Shown: positions 1-9,695 of the stretch, piece by piece
Numbering within the stretch: the stretch's first letter is position 1
Layout: each line of letters begins with the position of its first letter
Assembly: GCA_013911165.1 (NCBI GenBank)
Contig: JACETR010000004.1
Location: 1-64,000 of the forward strand
Direction of reading: 5' to 3'
DNA length: 64,000 nt
Origin: Planctomycetota bacterium
GTDB taxonomy: Bacteria; Planctomycetota; UBA8108; UBA1146
Notes under the pieces: generated by a model
What the model was told of the DNA's origin: nothing
The model's input: only the letters and a program-made list of their open reading frames with translations
The model's database searches: none
Translations under genes and position numbers: made by a program

Positions 1-2
1 CG

Positions 3-986
3 GATCGCACCGACAAGGCTGTGATGGGTTGGCTACCGGTGTTGGCACAATTGGGGTCGATCATCGATCACTCTGCATCTTTCGTCGAAGAGATGCTGGA
101 ATCGCCTCCGGATCATCTCGTCGTGATCGATTATCCCGGTTTGCACAGCAATCTTGCTCTGATGGCGCGTCGATTGGGAATCCCTGTGACCTACTACATC
201 TGCCCCCAGGTTTGGGCATGGGCACCGTGGAGAATGAAGCGGATTGCCCAGTGTGCAGATCAGTTACTGGTCGTGATCCCTTTCGAGGAGCAGTTGTACT
301 CTCCCTACCATCCTCGTGTAATTCATGTCGGGAATCCGGTCTTTGATCATCTTTCTGATGTGGGGCCGGCGCCTGAAATCCCCGGTTCCTCCGGAGACCC
401 CATCCTGGCCCTGCTTCCCGGAAGTCGTCGTCAAGAGTTGATTCATGGGTTGCCAGCATTGGTGGGTGCTGCCTGTGAACTCAAGGCCGAAAGGCCCGAA
501 CTGGAGATATGGGTTTCCTGTCAACGGGAAGAACTGAGACCGATCGTCCGGGATATCATCGGCGACCGAAAAGGCTTCCATATTCATTCTGGAGAGGCTC
601 GGGCTTTGCAATCGAGAGCCAGATTGGCCATCGTTTGTTCCGGTACAGCAACGCTGGAGACAGCATGGCATGGTGTTCCGATGGTCGTGGCCTATCCTGC
701 AAACGACTTGCAGAAATCCCTGTATTCTCTTTTGGGAGTGGCACCTTTCTTCTCTCTGGTGAACCTGTTTGCCGGTGAGGAGATCGTTCCGGAACGACTG
801 GTCGATCCGGGGGATGGGGCTGCAGTGGCCCGATTGGCGAGGCCACTACTCGACGACAGTGTTGCGAGCCTTCAGGTGAGCCGTTTGGAGCAACTCAAGC
901 GGGAGAAGTTTCACCCGGGTGCCAGCCTACGTGCCGCCAGATCTGTTCTTCAGCAGATTCCGGACAGCGGTGTTTCGCTGATCTGA
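3..986 (+). CDS. lpxB: Lipid-A-disaccharide synthase, 5' truncated by window edge
   Basis: Open frame from the window start; motifs VIDYPGLHSNLALMARRLGIPVTYYICPQVWAW, LLPGSRRQE, CSGTATLE typical of LpxB. Confidence 0.93.
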   Translation, partial: DRTDKAVMGWLPVLAQLGSIIDHSASFVEEMLESPPDHLVVIDYPGLHSNLALMARRLGIPVTYYICPQVWAWAPWRMKRIAQCADQLLVVIPFEEQLYSPYHPRVIHVGNPVFDHLSDVGPAPEIPGSSGDPILALLPGSRRQELIHGLPALVGAACELKAERPELEIWVSCQREELRPIVRDIIGDRKGFHIHSGEARALQSRARLAIVCSGTATLETAWHGVPMVVAYPANDLQKSLYSLLGVAPFFSLVNLFAGEEIVPERLVDPGDGAAVARLARPLLDDSVASLQVSRLEQLKREKFHPGASLRAARSVLQQIPDSGVSLI

Positions 987-1012
987 ATCCACGAACCTGT
1001 TATGATCATGGC

Positions 1013-1963
1013 ATGGTTTACTTTGGTCCCAAACGATACCGCCCCCAAAGGGTAGGCCCGACGACTCGGGAGCGAGCGAAGATTCTCGGTTCCCTGGCTC
1101 TTTTGCTGGTCCTCATTTTGACGGTCTGGTCGATGCAAAGACCTGAACCCGAGCCGTCATTGACGATTCCAGTGATGAGTTCGGGTAGCAACGACGATGG
1201 TGGTCTCTCCGCCGACAATACCGATTCCCTGGGCGGATCCTCGTCTGGGGGTGAAGTTCCGGAGCCTGTTTCACTTCCCTCTCCAGATCAGGGGCCTCCA
1301 GCAGAACCCTTTCAGGAGAACCCTGTGGTTCTTTATGCGGTCAGGGATGGCGATGCGAAAGTCGAAGGTCCCGCGGAGTTGGCGGGTCTTCATTACCTTT
1401 TGCACCGCTGGAGGAGCGATTGGCAACCGGAAGAGATCACAGAGCCCCCTGAAGTCTCTGAGATTGCAAGTCAGGCCGCCTTTATGCGTGGGCGGAGATG
1501 CCTCTTTGTGATCACACTGATAGAGAACCCTCGGCTCAGAATTCTGGAAGACAATCCCTCAGGCCTGACTTCCATATGGGAGGCCTTTGGTTCAGATCGC
1601 TCGAACCGGCTTCACAGGATCAACTTCATCAGCAAACCGAAAAACCTTCCCCGTAGCAGTGAAGTTTTGGTGACCGGAGATTTTCTCAGGTTGTACCGTT
1701 ATGAAACGGTCACGGGGATGGATGGAATGGTTCCAGAATGGGTCTGCGGAAAATTGGAGCCTTACGAGAGCCCATTCGAAGGTCGTTCATATTGGGCTCA
1801 GGAAATGTTCTGGGCACTTTCGGGGATCGGGGTTTTGACGCTCCTGGTCGGTGTCTTTTTCTACAGTCGATCTACCGCGAGCGTCCCAAAAACGGGTTCC
1901 CCAAAGAGGAGCTCGGCAAGGCCAACCCGGAAATCCAGAAAACGGACCGAAGATGAGTCCTGA
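1013..1963 (+). CDS. Hypothetical membrane protein (N-terminal and C-terminal hydrophobic segments)
   Basis: 316 aa ORF in the lpxB-aroB gap; hydrophobic ILGSLALLLVLILTV near N-terminus and ALSGIGVLTLLVGVFFY near C-terminus; stop overlaps aroB start. Confidence 0.7.
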   Translation: MVYFGPKRYRPQRVGPTTRERAKILGSLALLLVLILTVWSMQRPEPEPSLTIPVMSSGSNDDGGLSADNTDSLGGSSSGGEVPEPVSLPSPDQGPPAEPFQENPVVLYAVRDGDAKVEGPAELAGLHYLLHRWRSDWQPEEITEPPEVSEIASQAAFMRGRRCLFVITLIENPRLRILEDNPSGLTSIWEAFGSDRSNRLHRINFISKPKNLPRSSEVLVTGDFLRLYRYETVTGMDGMVPEWVCGKLEPYESPFEGRSYWAQEMFWALSGIGVLTLLVGVFFYSRSTASVPKTGSPKRSSARPTRKSRKRTEDES

Positions 1964-3035
1964 ACCGCTGGCTTTTTACCCACAATCTGCCGCCAGTACC
2001 CTTCGGTTTGTCGCTGACAGTCTCGTCCCGGACAACTTTGATTTTTCGATCTACAGCAGTGTTGCGGTCTTCGTCGACGAAAAGGTACCCAGCAAGTTTT
2101 ATGAGCCGATCCTCAATCGTTGCTCCGCAGATGGGGTGCCCTGCAGGCACACCTCTCTGACTGCAGGAGAATCTCTCAAGGAGATTGAAGGCTGTTCAGG
2201 GATTCTCGACGAGATGGCGGAGGCGGGACTGGATCGCAGCAGTCTGATGATTGCTATCGGAGGAGGCAGCGTGGGAGATGCTGTCGGTTTTGCTGCTTCG
2301 ATCTGGAATCGGGGGATTCCCTGGATTGCGGTTCCGACAACACTTCTGGCGATGGTCGACGCTCATTTGGGGGGGAAGACCGCTCTTCATCACGGCCGCA
2401 TCAAGAATCGGATCGGATCCTTTCACTTGCCCCGAGAGGTGTGGGTCAATCCCGACGTTCTCCTGACCCTTCCGGTCCGGGAGCTTCGACAGGGATGGGC
2501 AGAAATGATCAAGGCGGCCTTGATAGGTGGGGAACCCTTCTTCAGCAGTCTTGAAAACGGAATCCCTGAGAACCTGCTGCCCCCGGAAGACCTGATCCAG
2601 AGAGCGATGGAGGTCAAGGTCTCTATTGTGAATAGCGACCTGAAGGAGTCGGGCAGGAGAAAAATCCTGAATCTTGGGCACACTTTGGCCCACGCCCTTG
2701 AGATGGAGCGGACTGATCAGGGCCCCCGCTGGGCCCATGGTGAGGCGGTTTCCATAGGTCTGGTTTTCGCCTGTGCCATGGCTGAGAAGATGGGGCTTGC
2801 TGAGCTCCCGCTCACTGAAAAAGTATCGACTCTACTGGAGTTGTCGGGTTTGCCTGTTCGAATCGAGGACGCTCCCGAGACGGATGTACTTCTCGATCGT
2901 ATTGAAAAAGACAAGAAAAGTCGTGGCGGCCATGTTTCATGGATTCTTCCTGAAAGGCCGGGATCGATGCTGATCAAGGAACTGTCGAGGGAAGAGGTCA
3001 GGGAGCATCTGACAGACTGGATCCAGAAAGGATGA
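1953..3035 (+). CDS. aroB: 3-dehydroquinate synthase
   Basis: IAIGGGSVGDAVGFAAS, VPTTLLAMVDAHLGGKTA, NLGHTLAHALE, HGEAVSIGL motifs; start placed at MSPEPLAF (internal Met of ORF 1851..3035). Confidence 0.93.
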   Translation: MSPEPLAFYPQSAASTLRFVADSLVPDNFDFSIYSSVAVFVDEKVPSKFYEPILNRCSADGVPCRHTSLTAGESLKEIEGCSGILDEMAEAGLDRSSLMIAIGGGSVGDAVGFAASIWNRGIPWIAVPTTLLAMVDAHLGGKTALHHGRIKNRIGSFHLPREVWVNPDVLLTLPVRELRQGWAEMIKAALIGGEPFFSSLENGIPENLLPPEDLIQRAMEVKVSIVNSDLKESGRRKILNLGHTLAHALEMERTDQGPRWAHGEAVSIGLVFACAMAEKMGLAELPLTEKVSTLLELSGLPVRIEDAPETDVLLDRIEKDKKSRGGHVSWILPERPGSMLIKELSREEVREHLTDWIQKG

Positions 3036-4459
3036 GTCTGAACCATCCCGGTGGCGACCTGATCCAATCAGGTTTGCCTGGGCGCTCCATGGACCGGGAA
3101 ATTCTGCGACTGGCCATTCCCGCGATTCTTCAATATCTCCTGCACACAGTTCAATTTCTTATCGATACCCGAATGGTTTCGGACGCGTCCGGGGGGGGTG
3201 ATGCATCGCTGGCTTCCCTGAATCTGGTTTCTCCCCTCTGCTGGTCGCTAACAACGATCTTTACGGTGACTGCGATCGGAGCCGGCGCTGTAGTCGCCCG
3301 GAGAACCGGTGAAGGGTCAGCGCTTCGGGTCAGTCAGGCATTGTGGACATCCCTTGGTTTGGCACTGGTTTTGGGAATGATGGTCACAGGACTGTGCGTT
3401 GCATTCAGGGATGTCGGTATCGCATGGCTGGGCCAGGAGATGTTTGAGCAGGACCCGCAGTCGAGGGCCCAGATTCTTGATGAGGCAAGTGGGTATCTCA
3501 CATGGTTCCTGTTGCTGTTTCCGTTGCGAGCGGTCGTGGTCACTCTGGAGTCAACGGTCAGGGGGGCGGGGGAATCACTCCTTCCGGTCGCCGGAGGAAT
3601 CCTCGCCAATCTGGTCAATATCATTGGCAATGCGGTTCTTCTCTACGGTCTGTGGGGCTTCCCGAAAATGGGAGTCGAAGGGGTTGGACTGGCGACCGGT
3701 TTGGCCCCACTGGTGGAAGTGATCCTGATTCTGGGAGTTCTTTTCTTTCGCAAGAGGGGCCGGGTCACACTCAGGATCCCGGGTGCGTTGAAGTTTGATC
3801 TTCAGGAAGCACGACAAATCCTGAAACTGAGTCTCCCTGCATTGGGAGCCGCATTTCTTTTTCACTCCGGGTTCGTGGTTTACCAGTTTGCGATCTTCAA
3901 ACTGGACGCCATGTCGATGGCCGCTCACAGGGCAGCGATTGCAATTCAGTCACTCGCCTTTTTGCCCGCTCACGGTTTTCAGGCGGCGGCGGCGAGTGTT
4001 GCTGGTCGACTGTTGGGGGCGGGTCAAACTGAGCCTGCCATGAGAAGTGCCATTCGCAGCAGTGTCCTCGCGCTGGTGTCGATCATTCCAGTCTTTCTGC
4101 TGCTCTTTTTCGTGCCGGAGCAGTTGATGTCGGTGTTCAAGTTGGAGGACTCGACCGCTCAATTGGCTGCCATTTGCCTGGTGATCGGAGCCTGTGAAGT
4201 TCCGTTCCTGATGTTGACAGAGACACTCACCGGTTCCCTGCGTGGTGCGGGGGCGAACATTCCGGTGATGTGGATCACGGCTATAGGGTCCTGGTGTTTC
4301 CGGGTTCCCTTTGCATGGATTCTGGCCTACGGGTGGTGGGGGCTTCCGCAACTGGGTTTGCAGGGGGTCTGGGTTGCCACGGTTCTCGACTGGATCGTAC
4401 GATCATTCCTCTGTGTCTGGGTGATTCGTCGCCGGAACTGGTTACAGATCAAACTCTAG
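3032..4459 (+). CDS. MATE family efflux transporter
   Basis: Multi-TM protein; IPAILQYLLHTVQFLIDTRMVS, RGAGESLLPVAGGILANLVNIIGNAVLLYG; 4-nt overlap with aroB. Confidence 0.88.
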   Translation: MSLNHPGGDLIQSGLPGRSMDREILRLAIPAILQYLLHTVQFLIDTRMVSDASGGGDASLASLNLVSPLCWSLTTIFTVTAIGAGAVVARRTGEGSALRVSQALWTSLGLALVLGMMVTGLCVAFRDVGIAWLGQEMFEQDPQSRAQILDEASGYLTWFLLLFPLRAVVVTLESTVRGAGESLLPVAGGILANLVNIIGNAVLLYGLWGFPKMGVEGVGLATGLAPLVEVILILGVLFFRKRGRVTLRIPGALKFDLQEARQILKLSLPALGAAFLFHSGFVVYQFAIFKLDAMSMAAHRAAIAIQSLAFLPAHGFQAAAASVAGRLLGAGQTEPAMRSAIRSSVLALVSIIPVFLLLFFVPEQLMSVFKLEDSTAQLAAICLVIGACEVPFLMLTETLTGSLRGAGANIPVMWITAIGSWCFRVPFAWILAYGWWGLPQLGLQGVWVATVLDWIVRSFLCVWVIRRRNWLQIKL

Positions 4460-4496
4460 GATGTGAATTCATCCGCGACCTGCCTTCATACAAGTC

Positions 4497-4538
4497 AAAA
4501 AAAAGAGCGTGCGGGCTGAAAGCCCGCACGCTCTTTTT
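4497..4538. terminator. Bidirectional Rho-independent terminator
   Basis: aaaaaaaagagcgtgcgggct-gaa-agcccgcacgctcttttt: long GC-rich stem flanked by A- and T-tracts between convergent genes. Confidence 0.92.
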
Positions 4539-4553
4539 CGTTGGCAACCAGAC

Positions 4554-7028
4554 CTAGGGGCAGGCCGGGAAGCTAATGCAGTCGAGTGCATCTGCAGTGG
4601 GGTCACCACCGCAGCTGTTCGGTGCAGGAGGCGGGCTTCCATTGCTGAAGAGGAATGCCAGCAGGTATACCCCGTCAGCCACGTTGGCAGCACCGTCGTC
4701 ATTGGTATCGACAGAGTCGACACAGCTGACGGCTGCTCCATTGAAGAGGTAGTTCAACCCGGTAACAGCGTCAGCAATGTTGATGTTGCCATCCCCATTG
4801 ATGTCGGCACGGACGAACACCGGTCCACCGGCGGTCAAGGTGACCATTCCGTTATCGAAGGTGGGCGGCATCGGTGAGCTGTTGACGACGATCAGGTTGT
4901 CCACGGGAAGAGATCCACTGGTGACACCGTTTTGGAAAGTCACTTCCGTCATGACGGGAGCGGTGGATCCGGCGAAGGATCCGGCGACGGTGTCGAAGTT
5001 GACCTCTGCGAGCGGTGAATCACTCTGAAGTGACAGTGAGTTGGTTCCCAGGAAGCTGACAACGCAGCCGACGGTCACCGATCCGATTCCCAGTTGGCCG
5101 TCGAAGAAATCAACCGGAGTGCCGATCACGCCATCGCTGATGGACGATCCTGCCAGAAGGTTGGAATCAAAGGTCAGCGCGAGAGAGTAACCGGAAACCG
5201 AGTTGGGGTAACCCGTGTTACCGGCGGACTCGATACCGCTGATGACCATGCTGGCAGTTCCGATTCCGGAACCGGTTTCGTAGGTGCCGGAAGCGTCATT
5301 CGCGGTCACCGTGAATCCCAGAGGGGGAGGTGCCAGAACGGTGACGGTGCACTCGTTGATGCCGGCGGAAACTCCTGAAACAGTTCCCTCGACGGTGTAG
5401 GTGTGCTCACCAAGGCTGACTCCCGCATCGGTGGTCATCATCATGCCACCGTTGAGGACTGCAATCTCAGTACCGTCACGAGTAACTCGAATCGAGTCGT
5501 ACATCATCCCGTTGGTCCATGTCAGTGTGACATCCTGGAATTCAGGATCGGATTGGACACAAGAGAGGTTGCTCTGGGGCATCGGGGAAATGGTGCTTTC
5601 ACACGGAACCGCAGCAGTGTTGACGCTTCCCTGAACAGCCTGAACGGTGTAGATCGAAGTTCCAAAGACAGAGTTGTCTGTGAAGCTGGTTTCGTTACCA
5701 CCGATCGTGGCAGCAAAGACGCCATCACGATAGATGCTAATGCTGTCGTAAATGTCACCGTTAGACCAGTTAAGGTTGATCACCGGGTTCGTCATGCTGC
5801 CGGAGTTGCAGGTCAGATTCTGAACTGAGGGAATGAAGTTTCCGGAAGGCGCAGCAGCGTTGAAGTCCATGGAGTCGGGATCACCCACATTGCCCGGCTT
5901 GAAGAGTCCCAGAGACAAAGTGTTGTCAGCGGGAGGCGCATCACAGGTGAAGTGGAAGTTGAAGAGCATCGACCAGCGAATCGCATTGGCATTCGGGTCA
6001 GTGACAAAATCGTCGGTACTCCAGGTGATTCCGACTCCACTTTGGGTGTTGACGTCCCAGTCGACCTGAGAGTAGGGCTCCTGACTGTGCCAGGGGATGT
6101 CCTTGAAGCCGACATTGGTCAGAGTTGCTCCGGCAGGGACCGGCACAAAGAAGCTGTTGGCGGAACGATCGGAGTACATGTTGTAAACGGCGTACTCGTA
6201 GTTCCATGTGCCATTGCCGTTGTCGATCACGTCATAGCCGACGATGAAGAGACCCTCATTGGGGACCTGAAGATCGACGAGGGTGACGGACGGCTGGTAA
6301 TCCTGCCAGGCCTGAATCGGCGGTGACATCATTTCAGTCGGACCGGAGAAGTTGAGGCTTCTGTTACCCGTCTGAGAAACGGTGATAGGGCGGTAGGAAG
6401 CGTTGTTTGCCTGGTTGCCTGCAAGAGAGTCGTCCAGTGCGACGTACTGTCCGCTGACGAAGTACTGTGCCCCCGGGAAGAGGTTCGCGGTCAGATCATC
6501 GACATGAACCTGAAGCCTTCTGCAAATGTTGCCCTCACTCGGGGGGCAGTTGGGTGCAGAGTAGGGGAACGGGAAGAACCCGGAGAAAGCGTTCACCTGA
6601 GAACGGGGACCCAGATTGCTTTGCGAACCATTCAGGCTTGCAGAGTAGGGGTCTGAGCAACCGGGGGTCAGGTTATCCAGGCAGCCACCTCCGCCACCGC
6701 AACCGGTGCAAAGGCCAGAGATCTGCAGAGCACAGAATCCGTGCTTGAGCCAGGAAGAACCGATCTGGGAGAAACGCCCGTTGTGCAGGCGGAACATATC
6801 CTGGGCGATAACTGGATGGCGGTTATTATTGGCGATCCAGTCGAGGTTGGCGTCCCCGATATTGCAGGAAGTGGTCGCCACCGAGTAGGCATAGATATTC
6901 GTGCCTGAGTTGGTGCCGTATGCGTTGGTCGCCGGCAATGAACCGACGATCACGTCAGGGTTCTGTGCCGTAAGCACTCCTGTGGTGAGGCAAAGAATCG
7001 CCACCAATAAACAAGTATGAAACTTCAA
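4554..7028 (-). CDS. Secreted multidomain protein: signal peptide, two Fn3-like repeats, cohesin-like domain, C-terminal dockerin-like EF-hand pair
   Basis: Probable TTG start at 7028 giving (M)KFHTCLLVAILCLTTGVLTAQ signal peptide; repeats with ...YDSISIYRDG.../...YDSIRVTRDG...; C-terminus DINGDGNINIADAVTGLNYLF and DTNDDGAANVADGVYLLAFLF. Confidence 0.82.
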   Translation of the reverse strand: MKFHTCLLVAILCLTTGVLTAQNPDVIVGSLPATNAYGTNSGTNIYAYSVATTSCNIGDANLDWIANNNRHPVIAQDMFRLHNGRFSQIGSSWLKHGFCALQISGLCTGCGGGGGCLDNLTPGCSDPYSASLNGSQSNLGPRSQVNAFSGFFPFPYSAPNCPPSEGNICRRLQVHVDDLTANLFPGAQYFVSGQYVALDDSLAGNQANNASYRPITVSQTGNRSLNFSGPTEMMSPPIQAWQDYQPSVTLVDLQVPNEGLFIVGYDVIDNGNGTWNYEYAVYNMYSDRSANSFFVPVPAGATLTNVGFKDIPWHSQEPYSQVDWDVNTQSGVGITWSTDDFVTDPNANAIRWSMLFNFHFTCDAPPADNTLSLGLFKPGNVGDPDSMDFNAAAPSGNFIPSVQNLTCNSGSMTNPVINLNWSNGDIYDSISIYRDGVFAATIGGNETSFTDNSVFGTSIYTVQAVQGSVNTAAVPCESTISPMPQSNLSCVQSDPEFQDVTLTWTNGMMYDSIRVTRDGTEIAVLNGGMMMTTDAGVSLGEHTYTVEGTVSGVSAGINECTVTVLAPPPLGFTVTANDASGTYETGSGIGTASMVISGIESAGNTGYPNSVSGYSLALTFDSNLLAGSSISDGVIGTPVDFFDGQLGIGSVTVGCVVSFLGTNSLSLQSDSPLAEVNFDTVAGSFAGSTAPVMTEVTFQNGVTSGSLPVDNLIVVNSSPMPPTFDNGMVTLTAGGPVFVRADINGDGNINIADAVTGLNYLFNGAAVSCVDSVDTNDDGAANVADGVYLLAFLFSNGSPPPAPNSCGGDPTADALDCISFPACP

Positions 7029-7415
7029 AACATGTTCCTTCCCTGGAACCTGCATGGGCTCTCCCGTGATGTATGCTGATCGAAGCGGGGTCGAATCAGA
7101 TATTTGAAAGACACTCGGGCTATTCAAAAACGTGCAAAAAAGAATGTTCTCAACAACCTGTAGGCAACCGGGTTTTGCGATTCCAATCCGGTTGAAAAGA
7201 AGGCATGGGGAAACTATCTCCCTATTTGAACTATTCTCTCATGTCCGTCCCCTCTATTGAAGTGCCCAAGACGATGATTTGTTAAGGGTGCTTTTTCTTG
7301 CCCCAGACCGCAAACCCTCCTTAGATGAGTTCGGGCAAGCAAGACAGGAATCCCGGCCAGTGAGGTCTGGAAATTGTGCCCTCAGAGACGTTTCCTGTGG
7401 GATTTGGAGGATTTT

Positions 7416-8786
7416 ATGGGGATTGCCGCCGACCCTGGATTGTCGTCCAAAGAGTCCATGGGGGTCTTTGGGAGTTCTTTTCCCGTGGGAGTTCTGGTCG
7501 CAGTGGCCATGTGGACATCGGGATATATTGCCAGATTGCCGTTTGTCGACGCTCACCCCGCCCTGCTGTTTGTGGTTTTGGCGGTTCTGGTGCTTCTTGG
7601 GGGACGATTCGCGGCTCTCGCCCATCCTCGACGCTGGTCCGCTGCGCTGACCGCTACCTGTACCGCTGCTACCTTTGATTTGCTGGTTCTCGGTTCCTAT
7701 CTGGCCGAGGACTTTGCAGATACGGGGCATGCCATCCTCGCCGTAACGGGATTTTTCGGGACGATGATGCTTCTGGGGTTACTGGGGGCTGCGACCGTTT
7801 CTCCGGTCAAGCGATCCTGGAGTCGGGAGCAGGGCCAGCACGGGATGTGCCTTTCGACCTTCATTGCGACGCTGGTCATGATTGCCATCGGCGGGTTGGT
7901 GACCAGCGAGGAAGCGGGTATGGCCGTCCCTGATTGGCCTGCCTCCTTCGGCGAAAACATGTTTCTGCTGCCGCTTTCTCGCATGACAGGCGGGATTTAC
8001 TACGAACATGCCCATCGCTTGTATGGAACCCTCGTGGGGCTGGTGACCCTTTCAACCATGGTCTACCTGTTTCGTCAGGGAGCGGGTCGGGGATTGCGCT
8101 GGGGAGCGGTCCTGGCTTCGATTCAGGTCATCTTTCAGGGGATTCTTGGTGGGATCCGGGTGACGGAAGTTAACTCTGTCACAGAAGTGGGCGGTCAGGT
8201 TGTCGACTGGCAGGAATCGTCCTGGAGTCTGGCTTTGAGAGTCATCCATGGTGTCGATGGTCAACTGTTCCTCGCACTGACGGCAGTTCTGTTGTTGCTG
8301 AGTTCTGCGAGTTGGAACCGCCCGGCAAAGGGGGAGGTTCCAAGGGCGGATCGCTACTGGACGCTCGCCATGGCCCTCGGCCTGCTTTGTCAGCTGATTC
8401 TGGGCGCTCTTTCCCGTCATGTTTCCCGGGACTGGATGATTCCCCATATCGTCGGGGCCTTTCTGGTACTGGGGCTCATCATGGTGGTCGGTGCCCGCTG
8501 TACGATGCCGAAGATGCCCGCTCCCAGAGTACGCTCAGGGCTTGTATTGGGTGTTTTGGCGACGATTCAGGTCACTCTGGGCTTCTATGCCCTTGCCGTG
8601 ACTGGCGCCGAGGTGCGAACCGCTTCCAGCGGCGTTCATGAGACCCTGGTGGCCACCTTTCATCAGAGCCTTGGAGCACTGATTCTGAGTGTGGCCGCGG
8701 TCCTTCTCTGCTGGACATTCCGGGATGGATATTCCGGTGAATTCGGGCATTCTGGGGCCGATTCTCCCAAAGAAAAAACTTTATGA
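7416..8786 (+). CDS. ctaA: Heme A synthase (COX15/CtaA family) with extra N-terminal membrane region
   Basis: IAIGGLVTSEEAGMAVPDWPASFGENM, YEHAHRLYGTLVGL, GILGGIRVTE, RVIHGVDGQLF; SD ggagga upstream of ATG at 7416. Confidence 0.88.
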   Translation: MGIAADPGLSSKESMGVFGSSFPVGVLVAVAMWTSGYIARLPFVDAHPALLFVVLAVLVLLGGRFAALAHPRRWSAALTATCTAATFDLLVLGSYLAEDFADTGHAILAVTGFFGTMMLLGLLGAATVSPVKRSWSREQGQHGMCLSTFIATLVMIAIGGLVTSEEAGMAVPDWPASFGENMFLLPLSRMTGGIYYEHAHRLYGTLVGLVTLSTMVYLFRQGAGRGLRWGAVLASIQVIFQGILGGIRVTEVNSVTEVGGQVVDWQESSWSLALRVIHGVDGQLFLALTAVLLLLSSASWNRPAKGEVPRADRYWTLAMALGLLCQLILGALSRHVSRDWMIPHIVGAFLVLGLIMVVGARCTMPKMPAPRVRSGLVLGVLATIQVTLGFYALAVTGAEVRTASSGVHETLVATFHQSLGALILSVAAVLLCWTFRDGYSGEFGHSGADSPKEKTL

Positions 8787-8802
8787 AACTGGGCGGGATC
8801 GT

Positions 8803-8830
8803 TTGCCTGTATTCCTCTTGTTGCTAGCCT
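8803..8830 (+). promoter_or_regulatory. Candidate sigma70-type promoter for act operon
   Basis: TTGCCT-N16-TAGCCT in the ctaA-actA intergenic region. Confidence 0.35.
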
Positions 8831-8993
8831 AAACAGAGCATGCGACGGCTTATCAGCACTCCCGTATGCACGGGGGCAATTTGGGAAATGGTTTTTCCAT
8901 TGTTGGGTCTGATACCGGGAACCTGATCGTCGCAATTTGCAAACCGGGGGATGTCGGAAATGGCGTCCGATCCCCGTACTTAGGAGGCAAAGC

Positions 8994-9695
8994 GTGACTT
9001 CGACGCGAACCCCCATCTTCCCTCCATGGGTGGATACTCTGATCAAGCTGCTGGGTGCAGGCGCGGCGGTCTCGGGACTCTATGTGGTCCTCATGATTAA
9101 CTTCGGTGCTTCACCCAAAACTATCAACGCTGGCTACATGCCCGAGCAACCCGTTCCCTACAGTCATGCACTTCACGTGGGTGAGTTGGGAATGGACTGC
9201 AGGTACTGCCATAACACGGTTGAGGAGGCCGGCTTCGCAGCGGTTCCTCCTACTGAAACCTGCATGAACTGCCACCAGAACGTTGCTCCCGACAGCAACA
9301 AACTGGAACCCATTCGTGAATCATACGAAACCGGTTTGCCTGTTGAGTGGGTGAAGATTCACGACCTCCCGGATCACGTTTATTTCAATCACAGTGCCCA
9401 TGTCACTCGCGGTGTTTCCTGCGTTGAGTGCCACGGTCGGGTGGATCGAATGGTGGAGGTTTGGCAGCACGCTCCCCTGAGTATGGGTTGGTGTCTCGAC
9501 TGTCACCGCGACCCTGCACCGCATGTGCGTCCGGTCGACAAGGTCACCGATCTTGAGTGGGGGCTGGACCGGACTCCAGAGGAGAAACGCGCAGAAGGAA
9601 TCGAACTCTTGAAGGGCCTGGGGTTGTACGACGCGGAAGGAAATCCGACCGTGCGCATGACTCTCCTGACGAATTGTTCCACATGTCATCGATAA
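8994..9695 (+). CDS. actA: Alternative complex III multiheme cytochrome c subunit
   Basis: Five CxxCH motifs (CRYCH, CMNCH, CVECH, CLDCH, CSTCH); GTG start preceded by taggaggcaa SD; first gene of act cluster. Confidence 0.92.
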   Translation: MTSTRTPIFPPWVDTLIKLLGAGAAVSGLYVVLMINFGASPKTINAGYMPEQPVPYSHALHVGELGMDCRYCHNTVEEAGFAAVPPTETCMNCHQNVAPDSNKLEPIRESYETGLPVEWVKIHDLPDHVYFNHSAHVTRGVSCVECHGRVDRMVEVWQHAPLSMGWCLDCHRDPAPHVRPVDKVTDLEWGLDRTPEEKRAEGIELLKGLGLYDAEGNPTVRMTLLTNCSTCHR

